A stretch of 64,000 bases of DNA, taken from positions 4,080,501 through 4,144,500 of the forward strand of contig NZ_CP141799.1 in assembly GCF_035621475.1 (NCBI RefSeq), given 5' to 3'. The position numbers and the translations under genes are program-made. The notes beneath the pieces are model-generated. The model was not told where the DNA came from. It saw nothing but the letters and a program-made list of their open reading frames with translations, and did no database searches. This document shows positions 43,247 to 52,437 of the stretch, piece after piece. This DNA is from Pseudomonas paeninsulae. Its GTDB lineage: Bacteria; Pseudomonadota; Gammaproteobacteria; Pseudomonadales; Pseudomonadaceae. Within the stretch, counting starts at the first letter, position 1. Every line of letters starts with the position of its first letter.

Positions 43247-45313
43247 TTGAAGCTGGAACTCAAGAACAGCCTGTCTCTGAAGCTGCTACGTGTAGTACTG
43301 CTTTCGGCGCTTGCCGTTGGGGTGGTATTGAGCTGCGCGCAAATTGCCTTCGATGTTTACAAGACCCGCCAGGCAGTGACCAACGATGCCCAGCGCATTC
43401 TCGGCATGTTTCGCGACCCCTCGACCCAGGCGGTTTACAGCCTGGATCGCGAAATGGGTATGCAGGTCATCGAAGGCCTGTTCCAGCACGAATCGGTGCG
43501 GGTGGCTGCCATCGGCCATCCCAACGAGCCGATGCTTGCGGAAAAATCCCGTGATCTGGCGCAATTGCCCACCCGCTGGCTGACCGACCCGATTCTCGGC
43601 CAGGAACAGAGTTTCACCACCAAGCTGGTGGGCCGCGGCCCCTACAGCGAGTATTACGGCGACCTCAGCATCACCCTCGATACCGCACACTACGGCGAGA
43701 GCTTCGTCAGCAACTCGGTGATCATCTTCATCGTCGGTGCGCTCCGCGCCCTGGCCATGGGCCTGGTGCTGTTCCTGGTCTACCACTGGCTGCTGACCAA
43801 ACCGCTGTCGAAAATCATCGAGCACCTCAGTCAGATCAATCCGGATCGGCCCAGCGCACACAAGCTGCCGATGCTCAAAGGCAACGAGAAAAACGAACTG
43901 GGCCTGTGGATCAACACCGCCAACCAATTGCTCTCCTCCATAGAACGCAACACGCACCTGCGCCGCGAAGCGGAAAATAGCCTGCTACGCATGGCTCAGT
44001 ACGACTTCCTCACCGGCCTGCCGAACCGCCAACAACTGCAACAGCAACTCGACCAGATTCTCGGTGATGCCGGCCGTTTGCAACGCCGGGTCGCCGTGCT
44101 CTGCGTCGGCCTGGACGACTTCAAGGGTATCAACGAGCAGTTCAGCTACCAGACCGGCGACCAGTTGCTGTTGGCCCTGTCCGATCGCCTGCGCAGCCAC
44201 GGTGGTCGCCTCGGCGCCCTGGCCCGCCTGGGAGGTGACCAGTTCGCCCTGGTTCAAGCCAACATCGAGCAGCCCTATGAGGCCGCCGAACTGGCGCAAA
44301 GCGTGCTGGATGACCTCGAACAACCCTTTATTCTCGACCAGCAGGAAGTGCGCCTGCGCGCCACTATCGGTATCACCCTGTTCCCGGAAGACGGTGACTG
44401 CACCGAGAAGCTGCTACAGAAAGCCGAACAGACCATGACCCTGGCCAAGAGCCGCTCACGCAACCGCTACCAGTTCTATATCGCCAGCGTCGACAGCGAG
44501 ATGCGCCGCCGCCGCGAGCTGGAGAAGGATCTGCGCGAGGCCCTGGCCCTCAACCAACTGTTCCTGGTCTATCAACCGCAAGTGGACTACCGCGATCACC
44601 GGATAGTCGGGGTCGAGGCGCTGCTGCGCTGGCAACACCCGCAGCATGGCCTGGTGCCGCCGGATTTGTTCATCCCGCTGGCCGAGCAGAATGGCAGCAT
44701 CATCGCGATCGGCGAGTGGGTTCTCGACCAAGGCTGCCGACAACTGCGCGAATGGCACGATCAGGGCTTCAGCGAGCTGCGCATGGCGATCAACCTGTCC
44801 ACCGTGCAGTTGCATCACGCCGAATTGCCGCGAGTGGTCAACAACCTGATGCAGGTCTATCGCCTGCCGCCGCGCAGCCTGGAACTGGAAGTCACCGAAA
44901 CCGGCCTGATGGAAGACATCAGCACCGCCGCCCAGCACCTGCTCAGCCTGCGCCGCTCCGGCGCACTGATCGCGATTGACGACTTCGGCACCGGCTACTC
45001 CTCGCTGAGCTACCTGAAGAGCCTGCCGCTGGACAAGATCAAGATCGACAAGAGCTTCGTCCAGGATCTGCTCGACGACGACGACGACGCCACCATCGTG
45101 CGTGCCATCATCCAGCTGGGTAAGAGCCTGGGCATGCAGGTGATCGCCGAGGGAGTGGAAACCATCGAGCAAGAAGCCTACATCATCGCCCAGGGCTGCC
45201 ATGAAGGTCAGGGCTACCTCTACAGCAAGCCGCTGCCGGCCCGCGAACTAGTACTCTTCCTCAAGCAGGCCCGGCGCCTCAACCAAGCCGCCATCAACCC
45301 AGCCACGCTGTAA
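43247..45313 (+). CDS. bifA: Cyclic-di-GMP phosphodiesterase BifA (degenerate GGDEF plus EAL)
   Basis: A 688-residue inner-membrane protein: TM 1 about 12-34, a periplasmic domain, TM 2 about 160-182, then GGDEF and EAL. The GGDEF motif is changed to GGDQF (329-333), so no diguanylate cyclase activity is expected, while EAL (EALLRW, 457-462) and DDFGTGYSSL (578-587) are complete, giving c-di-GMP hydrolysis. Length and N-terminus (MKLELKNSLSLKLLRVV) match P. aeruginosa BifA, which lowers c-di-GMP and favours motility. The start is TTG 43247 with AAGGAAC about 10 bases upstream. The sodB-bifA order is also conserved. Confidence 0.92.
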   Translation: MKLELKNSLSLKLLRVVLLSALAVGVVLSCAQIAFDVYKTRQAVTNDAQRILGMFRDPSTQAVYSLDREMGMQVIEGLFQHESVRVAAIGHPNEPMLAEKSRDLAQLPTRWLTDPILGQEQSFTTKLVGRGPYSEYYGDLSITLDTAHYGESFVSNSVIIFIVGALRALAMGLVLFLVYHWLLTKPLSKIIEHLSQINPDRPSAHKLPMLKGNEKNELGLWINTANQLLSSIERNTHLRREAENSLLRMAQYDFLTGLPNRQQLQQQLDQILGDAGRLQRRVAVLCVGLDDFKGINEQFSYQTGDQLLLALSDRLRSHGGRLGALARLGGDQFALVQANIEQPYEAAELAQSVLDDLEQPFILDQQEVRLRATIGITLFPEDGDCTEKLLQKAEQTMTLAKSRSRNRYQFYIASVDSEMRRRRELEKDLREALALNQLFLVYQPQVDYRDHRIVGVEALLRWQHPQHGLVPPDLFIPLAEQNGSIIAIGEWVLDQGCRQLREWHDQGFSELRMAINLSTVQLHHAELPRVVNNLMQVYRLPPRSLELEVTETGLMEDISTAAQHLLSLRRSGALIAIDDFGTGYSSLSYLKSLPLDKIKIDKSFVQDLLDDDDDATIVRAIIQLGKSLGMQVIAEGVETIEQEAYIIAQGCHEGQGYLYSKPLPARELVLFLKQARRLNQAAINPATL

Positions 45314-45409
45314 CAGCCCGTAGCCTGCCGACAACCGTACATAGCGGCGGACGGGCGGCGCCCCACTTCAGGCGTGGCGGGCTCTGATAGCAATCTCCGC
45401 CTAACCGTC

Positions 45410-46306
45410 CTACAGCACCCTCACTCCGAGCAACCAGGCCGTCGCCAACGCGCCGACCAAGCAGAGCGCGGCGCCGCCGGCCGCCTGCCAATGGAAATGC
45501 CGCGCCAGTTCATCTTCGCCGGCATTGGCCAGAATGAACGGCCGCGACTCGGCAGGCTTGCCCAGATGGTGCTGCGCCGGCTGCGAACTCTCCTGGCGAT
45601 GTCGGTCCTCAGCTTCCAGTTGCGCGGCCAGGCGCACGCGATTCCACTCCTGCTCATCCAGCCGGCCGTTGCGGTCACTGTCGAAACGCTGCAACAGGCC
45701 GCTGAAATCGCCCTTCCACTGACGGATCACCGCGCTCTGTGCTACTTCAAGGTCGCGGGCCTGACGACCGCCACCACTGCTGCGAAAATCGCCAATGGCA
45801 TACAGCGGCTGGCCGACCTGCAACCGCTCCTCGCTGTAGCGATAGCGCTTGCCGCTGCCCAACCAACTGAGCAACCTGCTTTTCGCCGGCCCCAGCGGGT
45901 GGCGCAGGTTGCCTTGCCAGACTTCGCGGATCGCCGGGCGAACCTCGGCGCCGCGCGGATCGATCAGGCAGTCGCCGGTGCCATCGCTCAAGCGCAGCCA
46001 GGCTTCACTGCTACCGCTCTCGGCCACCCGCCAACTGCGATTCTTGCCGCTGGACTGGTATTCCTCGATCTTGAAGCGCCACCACAGACAGGGCTTTCCG
46101 GTCAGCGGCGCACGCACCGGCGCATCGGCCAGCGCGGCCAGCACGCCATAGAACTCGGCATAGCCCTGGGCCGCCGAGCGGATCTTCGAGGTCGGGGTAT
46201 CGAGTAGCTGGCGCGCCTGGGACCAGCGTTTCAGGCTCCACCAGGCGCCAGCGAGAGTCGCGCCGCCGCTGAACAGCAGGCTGAGCAACAGCCCTTCGAA
46301 CGCCAC
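45410..46306 (-). CDS. GIDE-domain membrane protein with an EF-hand-like loop
   Basis: A 298-residue protein with an N-terminal membrane segment (about 4-22) and a C-terminal one (AAGGAALCLVGALATAWLLGV). Between them is a region resembling the GIDE (MUL1-type) domain: KIRSAAQGYAEFYGVLAAL, LTGKPCLWWRFKIEEYQ, and an EF-hand loop DSDRNGRLDEQEW (about 209-221) that could bind calcium. It starts at GTG 46306, 3 bases after the stop of the LemA gene, implying co-translation. LemA and GIDE proteins are frequent neighbours. Function unknown. Confidence 0.82.
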   Translation of the reverse strand: MAFEGLLLSLLFSGGATLAGAWWSLKRWSQARQLLDTPTSKIRSAAQGYAEFYGVLAALADAPVRAPLTGKPCLWWRFKIEEYQSSGKNRSWRVAESGSSEAWLRLSDGTGDCLIDPRGAEVRPAIREVWQGNLRHPLGPAKSRLLSWLGSGKRYRYSEERLQVGQPLYAIGDFRSSGGGRQARDLEVAQSAVIRQWKGDFSGLLQRFDSDRNGRLDEQEWNRVRLAAQLEAEDRHRQESSQPAQHHLGKPAESRPFILANAGEDELARHFHWQAAGGAALCLVGALATAWLLGVRVL

Positions 46307-46309
46307 GGC

Positions 46310-46882
46310 CTAACTGAACAGCGATTTGAGATCGACGTCGGCCTTCTCCGCATCGCTGAACTCCAGCAACTCGCCCGCCTTGAAGGCGAAGGCCCGGGCG
46401 ATCAATACGTCGGGAAATTGCTCAATGCGCACGTTGTTCAGGTTGACCGCCTCGTTGTACAGCTCGCGGCGATCGGCGATGCCGTTCTCCAGGCCGCTGA
46501 TGCGCAGCTGCAGATGCTGAAAATTGTCATTGGCCTTCAGTTCCGGGTAGTTCTCGGCCAGCGCAAACAGCTGCCCAAGCCCAACCCGCAAGCCGCTCTC
46601 GGCCTTGCCCAGGGCACCCAGATCATGCTGCTCGCGGGCACTGGCGACGGCGTTGCGCGCGGCAATCACCCGCTCCAGGGTACGCCCCTCGTACTGCATG
46701 TACTGCTTGCAGGTCTCCACCAGCTTGGGCAACTCTTCGTGGCGCTGCTTGAGCAACACATCGATATTCGCCCAGGCCTTGCTCAGCCCATGCTTCAAGC
46801 GCACCAGGGCGTTGTAGAGAATCACCGCATAGGCGGCGATCAGAATCAGAATCACGAGGACGGCAACACTGGTTAGACTCAT
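46310..46882 (-). CDS. LemA-family membrane protein
   Basis: A 190-residue protein with one N-terminal membrane helix (VAVLVILILIAAYAVILYNAL, about 7-27) and the LemA fold: LVRLKHGLSKAWANIDVLLKQRHEELPKLVETCKQYMQYE, then FALAENYPELKANDNFQHLQ and a C-terminal LNNVRIEQFPDVLIARAFAFKAGELLEF. ATG 46882 has GGAG 8 bases upstream; Met at 46909 is an alternative. It is the first gene of the pair with the GIDE-domain protein and is divergent from the iron operon. Confidence 0.92.
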   Translation of the reverse strand: MSLTSVAVLVILILIAAYAVILYNALVRLKHGLSKAWANIDVLLKQRHEELPKLVETCKQYMQYEGRTLERVIAARNAVASAREQHDLGALGKAESGLRVGLGQLFALAENYPELKANDNFQHLQLRISGLENGIADRRELYNEAVNLNNVRIEQFPDVLIARAFAFKAGELLEFSDAEKADVDLKSLFS

Positions 46883-46995
46883 GCGGCTTGCTCCATAACG
46901 GCGGGCCATGACTGCGAGGGGATGCTGGCATTCTAGCGGCATCGGCCTGCTGAGACGGAGATCCGCCGCACGAGTTTATGCGATTTAATCGCAGT

Positions 46996-47036
46996 AACCC
47001 TTTGCGCAAAATGCAAATCTTTCGCATTATGTTGCA
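46996..47036 (+). promoter_or_regulatory. Possible Fur-type operator before the imelysin operon
   Basis: AATGCAAATCTTTCGCATT at 47010-47028 is an imperfect palindrome with AATGC/GCATT arms, similar to the degenerate Fur boxes of Pseudomonas. It lies about 62 bases upstream of the imelysin start, where an iron-responsive operator would be expected. Only by-eye evidence; the match to the strict consensus is partial. Confidence 0.45.
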
Positions 47037-47089
47037 GCTTTGCGTACGCATCTGCGTATAGCTCTCATCTCCATGCAAAGGATTTCACC

Positions 47090-48415
47090 ATGATTCGTAT
47101 GCCCCTGGCTTCCGCCAGCTTGCTGGCCATCGCTATTTCCCTCGCTGGCTGCGGCGAAGACAAGGCACCTGTCAGCCAAACCCCAGCACCTGTCGCCAGC
47201 GCCCCGGTAGCCGCGACCAACCACATCGACGAAGCCGCTGCCAGCGCTGTGGTCGTCCACTATGCCGACCTGGCTCTGGCTGTATTCAGCGACGCCGCCA
47301 GCACCGGCAAGGCGCTGCAGAGCGCGATCGACGCGCTGCTCGCCAACCCGACTGACGCCACCCTGCAAGCCGCCCGCGCAGCCTGGCTGGCTGCGCGGGT
47401 GCCCTACATGCAGTCGGAAGTCTTTCGCTTTGGCAATGCCGTGGTCGACGACTGGGAAGGCCAGCTCAATGCCTGGCCGTTGGACGAAGGCTTGATCGAT
47501 TACGTGGCAGCCGACTACCAGTCGGCCCTGGGCAATCCTGGCGCCACTGCCAATATCATCGCCAACACGCAACTCCAGGTTGGCGAAGACATGCTCGACG
47601 TGACGACGATCACGCCGCAGCTGCTCGCCAGCCTGAATGAGCTGGGTGGCTCCGAAGCTAACGTCGCCACCGGCTACCACGCTATCGAATTCATGCTCTG
47701 GGGCCAGGATCTGAATGGCAGCAACCCGGGTGCCGGCGCGCGTCCAGCCACAGACTTCGTGGTCGGCGACGGTGCCACTGGCGGCAACAACGAACGCCGT
47801 CGCGCCTTCATCAAGGCTGCCAGCGATCTACTGGTCAGCGACCTCGACGAGATGGTCGGCCAATGGCAGGCCGGTGTGGCGGACAACTACCGCGCCAGCC
47901 TGCAAGCCGAACCGGCCGAGAACGGTCTGCGCAAGATGCTCTTCGGCATGGGTAGCCTGTCCCTTGGCGAGCTGGCGGGTGAGCGCATGAAGGTCGCCCT
48001 GGAAGCCAACTCCACCGAAGACGAGCAAGACTGCTTCAGCGACAACACCCACAACTCGCATTTCTACGATGGCAAAGGCATTCGTAACGTTTACCTGGGC
48101 GAATACCTCAAGGCCGACGGCACGACCCTGACCGGCCCGAGCTTGTCCGCGCTGGTGGCCAAGGTCGACGTCCAGGCCGACAGCACGCTCAAGGCCGACC
48201 TCGCAGCGACTGAAGCCAAGTTGCAGGCCCTGGTCGACAGCGCTAACAACGACCAGCATTTTGACCAACTGATCGCGGCTGACAACACCGCAGGCCAGCA
48301 GATCGTGCGCGATGCCATCACCGCCCTGGTCAAACAGACCGACGCGATCGAACAGGTCGCTGGCAAGCTGGGCCTCGGCGATCTCAACCCGGACACCGCC
48401 GACCACAGCTTCTAA
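47090..48415 (+). CDS. icmP: Imelysin-family lipoprotein (IcmP-like)
   Basis: A 441-residue lipoprotein: lipobox LAGC with Cys21, then an Ala/Pro-rich linker and an imelysin (M75) domain. The hallmark GxHxxE is present as GYHAIEFMLWGQDL. Imelysins are iron-regulated surface or periplasmic proteins of uncertain function; peptidase activity reported for IcmP is disputed. RBS AAAGGA precedes ATG 47090. It heads a four-gene group with a di-heme lipoprotein, a second imelysin and a DUF1513 protein, the known PA4370-PA4373 order. Confidence 0.92.
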   Translation: MIRMPLASASLLAIAISLAGCGEDKAPVSQTPAPVASAPVAATNHIDEAAASAVVVHYADLALAVFSDAASTGKALQSAIDALLANPTDATLQAARAAWLAARVPYMQSEVFRFGNAVVDDWEGQLNAWPLDEGLIDYVAADYQSALGNPGATANIIANTQLQVGEDMLDVTTITPQLLASLNELGGSEANVATGYHAIEFMLWGQDLNGSNPGAGARPATDFVVGDGATGGNNERRRAFIKAASDLLVSDLDEMVGQWQAGVADNYRASLQAEPAENGLRKMLFGMGSLSLGELAGERMKVALEANSTEDEQDCFSDNTHNSHFYDGKGIRNVYLGEYLKADGTTLTGPSLSALVAKVDVQADSTLKADLAATEAKLQALVDSANNDQHFDQLIAADNTAGQQIVRDAITALVKQTDAIEQVAGKLGLGDLNPDTADHSF

Positions 48416-48424
48416 GTTCGCCTG

Positions 48425-48458
48425 ACAACCTGGGCGATCGCACGATCACCCAGGTTGT
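48425..48458 (+). terminator. Intercistronic hairpin after the first imelysin gene
   Basis: ACAACCTGGGCGATC and GATCACCCAGGTTGT form a 15-base stem with one mismatch around the loop GCAC. No long T run follows, so it may act as an RNA-stabilising or attenuating hairpin between icmP and the di-heme gene rather than a full terminator. Confidence 0.6.
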
Positions 48459-48565
48459 TCTGCCTGCGACTTTTCACCACCAACGCTAACGCAAATCCGT
48501 CTTATTTAAATTCAGCCAGCCTGCTAAGCTTGCCCGCCTGACTTTCCTGCCGTGGACTCCCGTCG

Positions 48566-49978
48566 ATGCGTGCCCCGCTCCCTCACCTGCTACTGGGCCT
48601 TCTCCTCGGCCTGGCAGGCTGTGATCAGTCACCCCGTTTCACCCAGGCCGAGCCAGGGGAAGCGCTGTCGGCCGGCACTGCCACCGTGTTCAAGCACGAC
48701 CACAATGCCTTCTCCCTGCCCTCGGCCAATCTGCCACCCTCACGCCGCCTGGACTTCAGCGTCGGCAACAGCTTTTTCCGCAATCCCTGGGTGACTTCCC
48801 CGGCCACCACCACCGCGCGCGACGGCCTGGGCCCGCTGTTCAACACCAACGCCTGCCAGAACTGCCACATCAAGGACGGCCGCGGCCACCCGCCCGCGCC
48901 GGATGCCATTAGCGCCGCCTCCATGCTGGTGCGCCTATCGCTACCCGCGGGAAACGAGCACGCCGACATCATCAAGCGCCTGGGCGTGCTTGCCGAACCA
49001 ACCTACGGCGGCCAACTGCAAGACATGGCTAATCCCGGCGTCGCCCCCGAGGGCAAAGTGCGGGTCAGCTACAGCCTGCACAACCTGTACTTGGCCGATG
49101 GCAGCGCGGTTGAGTTGCGCCATCCGCAACTGGACATCAGTCAGCTCGGTTATGGCCCGCTGCATGCGGACACCCGGTTCTCCGCCCGCATCGCCCCGCC
49201 GATGATCGGCCTGGGACTGCTCGAAGCCATCCCCGAAGCGGCAATCCTGGCCAATGCCGACCCGAACGACAGCAATGGCGACGGCATCTCCGGACGCGCC
49301 AACCGAGTCTGGGATCGGGCGCAGCGGCGCACGGTGCTGGGCCGTTTCGGCTGGAAAGCCGGGCAACCCAGCCTGAATCAGCAAAACGCCGAGGCCTTCG
49401 CCAACGACATGGGCCTGACCAGCTCGCTGACCACCCAGGACAACTGCAGCAGCAAGCAAAACGACTGCCGCAACGCTGCCCACGGTGGCACGCCCGAAGT
49501 CACCGACAGCATTCTCGCCAGCGTGCTGTTCTACAGCCGCAACCTGGGCGTGCCGGCGCGGCGCGATGTCGATGCGCCGGCGGTACTCGCGGGCAAGAGC
49601 CTGTTCCACCAGGCTGGTTGCCAGCGCTGCCACAGCCCACAATTCACCACCGCCAGCGATGCCGCCGAGCCGGAGCTGGCCAACCAGCTGATTCGTCCCT
49701 ATACCGACCTGCTGCTCCACGACATGGGGGAAGGACTGGCGGATAACCGCAACGAGTTTCTCGCCACTGGTCAAGAATGGCGCACTCCGCCGCTATGGGG
49801 CATAGGCCTCACCGAAAGGGTCAGCGGCCATACTCAGTTTCTCCACGACGGCCGGGCGCGCAACCTGCTGGAGGCGATTGCCTGGCACGGCGGCGAAGCC
49901 GAAGCGGCCAAACAGAAAGTACTGACTTTTTCAGCCCAGCAGCGTGCCGCGTTGCTGGCTTTCTTGAATTCGCTATAG
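48566..49978 (+). CDS. Di-heme oxidoreductase-like (DUF1111) lipoprotein
   Basis: A 470-residue exported protein. The lipobox is LAGC (Cys19), and two c-type heme sites are visible: CQNCH at 97-101 and CQRCH at 352-356, as in MauG-related di-heme peroxidases. DUF1111 proteins are labelled thiol oxidoreductases, but activity is not established. GIGLTERVSGHTQFLHDGRARNLLEAI near the end is strongly conserved in the family. It follows icmP by 150 bases and precedes the second imelysin by about 98. A redox partner for periplasmic iron handling is plausible. Confidence 0.87.
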   Translation: MRAPLPHLLLGLLLGLAGCDQSPRFTQAEPGEALSAGTATVFKHDHNAFSLPSANLPPSRRLDFSVGNSFFRNPWVTSPATTTARDGLGPLFNTNACQNCHIKDGRGHPPAPDAISAASMLVRLSLPAGNEHADIIKRLGVLAEPTYGGQLQDMANPGVAPEGKVRVSYSLHNLYLADGSAVELRHPQLDISQLGYGPLHADTRFSARIAPPMIGLGLLEAIPEAAILANADPNDSNGDGISGRANRVWDRAQRRTVLGRFGWKAGQPSLNQQNAEAFANDMGLTSSLTTQDNCSSKQNDCRNAAHGGTPEVTDSILASVLFYSRNLGVPARRDVDAPAVLAGKSLFHQAGCQRCHSPQFTTASDAAEPELANQLIRPYTDLLLHDMGEGLADNRNEFLATGQEWRTPPLWGIGLTERVSGHTQFLHDGRARNLLEAIAWHGGEAEAAKQKVLTFSAQQRAALLAFLNSL

Positions 49979-50076
49979 AGAGCGTGTTTACCAAAGTAGC
50001 GAGCGATGGCCAGGCTGATTTCAACGCAGCCGGGCCAAGCGCAGTTAATGTGTAAACACTCACTAAGGAGCTGTGC

Positions 50077-51138
50077 ATGATCCGTTCCCCCCTCACCCTC
50101 GCCTTGCTGAGCCTGACACTCGCCGCCTGCTCACCCACTGATCCGCAGCAGAGCGTCAGCAGCGCCCTGACCAACGGCGTACTGCTGCCGGCCTACAGCA
50201 CCTGGACCGAGGCCAACCGACAGCTGGCCAGCAGCGGCCAGGCCTTCTGCGCCGACCAGCAAAACCTCAGCGATGCACGCCAGGCCTTCCTCACCGCGCA
50301 AAGCGCCTGGGCCAGCCTGCAGCCGCTGCTGATCGGCCCGCTGGCCGAGGGCAACCGGGCCTGGCAGGTACAGTTCTGGCCGGACAAGAAGAATCTGGTG
50401 GCGCGCCAGGTCGAAGCACTGCTCAAGAACAAACCAGAGCTGACGCCCGCCGACCTGGATAAATCCAGCGTGGTGGTACAAGGTCTGACCGCTTACGAAT
50501 ACCTGGTGTACGACGCGGCCATCGACCTCGGCAATGCCGAGCAGAAGGCCCGTTACTGCCCACTGTTAGTCGCCATCGGTCAGCACCAGCAAGCCCTGGC
50601 AACCGACGTACTCGATCGCTGGCAAGCCAAGGACGGGATGGCCGCGCAGCTGCAAGCTTTCCCCAACGAGCGCTACGCCGAGCCTGCCGAAGCCGTCGCC
50701 GAGTTGCTGCGCACCCAGGTCAACGCCCTCGACGGTCTGAAAAAGAAACTTGGCACCCCACTCGGTCGACAGAGCAAAGGCCAGCCGCAGCCGTATCAGG
50801 CAGAGGCGTGGCGCAGCAAGGCCAGCCTGGCCAACCTGGCGGCCGGCCTGGCCAGCGCCGAACGCATCTGGCGTGGTGCTGAGCAGGACGGCGTGCAAGC
50901 CCTGCTGAGCAGTGATCAGGTAGCCCTGCAACAACGCATCGACACCGCCTACAGCGATACCCGCCAACGCCTTGCCGCCCTGCAACGTCCACTCGGCGAG
51001 CTGCTCGCCGACCCGGCCGGTCGCAGCGAGCTGAACGCGCTGTACGACAGCCTCAATGCCTTGCACCGCCTGCATGAAACCGAGCTGGCGAAAGCCCTCG
51101 GCATCCAGATGGGTTTCAACTCCCACGATGGCGACTAG
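50077..51138 (+). CDS. Second imelysin-family lipoprotein
   Basis: A 353-residue lipoprotein with lipobox LAAC (Cys18) and an imelysin-like helical domain. The GxHxxE motif is altered: the equivalent place reads GLTAYEYLVYD, so His is replaced by Thr while Glu is kept. This second type may bind metal differently from the first imelysin. AAGGAGCTGTGC precedes ATG 50077. It ends 12 bases before the DUF1513 gene, so the two are co-transcribed. Confidence 0.88.
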   Translation: MIRSPLTLALLSLTLAACSPTDPQQSVSSALTNGVLLPAYSTWTEANRQLASSGQAFCADQQNLSDARQAFLTAQSAWASLQPLLIGPLAEGNRAWQVQFWPDKKNLVARQVEALLKNKPELTPADLDKSSVVVQGLTAYEYLVYDAAIDLGNAEQKARYCPLLVAIGQHQQALATDVLDRWQAKDGMAAQLQAFPNERYAEPAEAVAELLRTQVNALDGLKKKLGTPLGRQSKGQPQPYQAEAWRSKASLANLAAGLASAERIWRGAEQDGVQALLSSDQVALQQRIDTAYSDTRQRLAALQRPLGELLADPAGRSELNALYDSLNALHRLHETELAKALGIQMGFNSHDGD

Positions 51139-51150
51139 GAGAAGCCCCTG

Positions 51151-52260
51151 ATGAAACGCAGAGCCTTTCTCGGCCTGACTGGCGCGACCCTGGCCGCCAC
51201 CGCAGCGGCCGCCGGTGCCTATGCTGGCTGGACCCTGAGCGACAACGGCGCTCAGCCACTGCTGCTGTCGGCGCGTAACGATGCCGCCGGCAAACACTAT
51301 GCAGTGGGCTATCGCCTGGACGGCAGCCAGGTATTCGCCACCCAGGTCAGCGAACGCTGTCACGATGTGGTGCCACACCCCAGTCGGCCGCTGGCGCTGT
51401 TCGTCGGTCGCAGGCCCAGCACCCAGAGCTACCTGATCGATACCCGCGACGGCCGCCTGCTGCAAACCCTGCACACTCCGGCACAACGGCACTTCTTCGG
51501 CCATGCGGTATTCCACAAAGACGGTGAGTGGCTGTACACCACCGAGAACGACACCAGCGATCCCGGCCGCGGGGTGCTTGGCGTCTATCGTCTGGACGGC
51601 CAGCGGCTGCAGCGCAGCGATGAGCTGTCGAGCTACGGCCTGGGTCCGCACCAACTGCTCTGGCTGGCCGATGGTGAAACCCTGGTGATCGCTAATGGCG
51701 GTATCCGCACCGAAGCCGACAGCCGAGTGGAAATGAACCTCGACACCATGGAGTCCAGCCTGGTCTTGCTCCAGCGCGACGGCACTCTGCTCAGCAAGGA
51801 GCAGCTTCCCGAACGCATGAACAGCGTGCGTCACCTGGCGGTTGCCAGCGACGGCACGGTGGTCAGCGGCCAGCAATACATGGGCGAAGCCGGCGATGCG
51901 GCGCCACTGCTGGCGATCAAACGCCCCGGCCAAGCCTTCCAGCCCTTCCCCCTGGCCGAGGCGCAGCGTCTGGCGATGAACCAGTACACCGCCAGCGTGG
52001 CGATCAACAGCGAACTGCGCTTGCTGGCACTGACTGCGCCGCGCGGCAACCGGGTATTCATCTGGGACCTGGACAGTGCCGAACTGCGCCTGGATGCAGC
52101 ACTAGCCGATTGCGCCGGCGTCGGCGCGGTGGCCGAGGGGTTCGTGGTCAGCGCGGGGATTGGCCGCTGTCGCCGCTACGATTGTCGCGGCGAGCGCATT
52201 TTGACTCAGCCGCTGCAACTGCCGGCGGGCCTTTGGGATAACCATCTACGTTTGGCCTAG
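51151..52260 (+). CDS. DUF1513 protein, exported by the Tat pathway
   Basis: A 369-residue protein with a twin-Arg signal (MKRRAFLGLTGA, then an Ala-rich hydrophobic core), suggesting export of a folded protein. The rest has a repeating DG.L...F.TQ, WLADGETLVIANGGI, SVAINSELRLLALTAPRGNRVFIWDL pattern that fits a seven-bladed beta-propeller. It is the last gene of the imelysin operon. A ligand or cofactor is unknown; Tat export suggests a bound cofactor (inference). Confidence 0.87.
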   Translation: MKRRAFLGLTGATLAATAAAAGAYAGWTLSDNGAQPLLLSARNDAAGKHYAVGYRLDGSQVFATQVSERCHDVVPHPSRPLALFVGRRPSTQSYLIDTRDGRLLQTLHTPAQRHFFGHAVFHKDGEWLYTTENDTSDPGRGVLGVYRLDGQRLQRSDELSSYGLGPHQLLWLADGETLVIANGGIRTEADSRVEMNLDTMESSLVLLQRDGTLLSKEQLPERMNSVRHLAVASDGTVVSGQQYMGEAGDAAPLLAIKRPGQAFQPFPLAEAQRLAMNQYTASVAINSELRLLALTAPRGNRVFIWDLDSAELRLDAALADCAGVGAVAEGFVVSAGIGRCRRYDCRGERILTQPLQLPAGLWDNHLRLA

Positions 52261-52437
52261 CAGCGGTAGCGCCCCCTCTAAACTCAGGCCCGATTAGCGC
52301 TCAAGAATAGCGGCGCAGCGCCGACAACCCCGGCTAACAGTACCCCCCGCGCCGCTTTGCCTCACATGGAAGTCACAACGCCTCGATAACCTGGCGGCCC
52401 GGACTCTGACTTCCTTCGCTACGACGAGGCATAGAGC

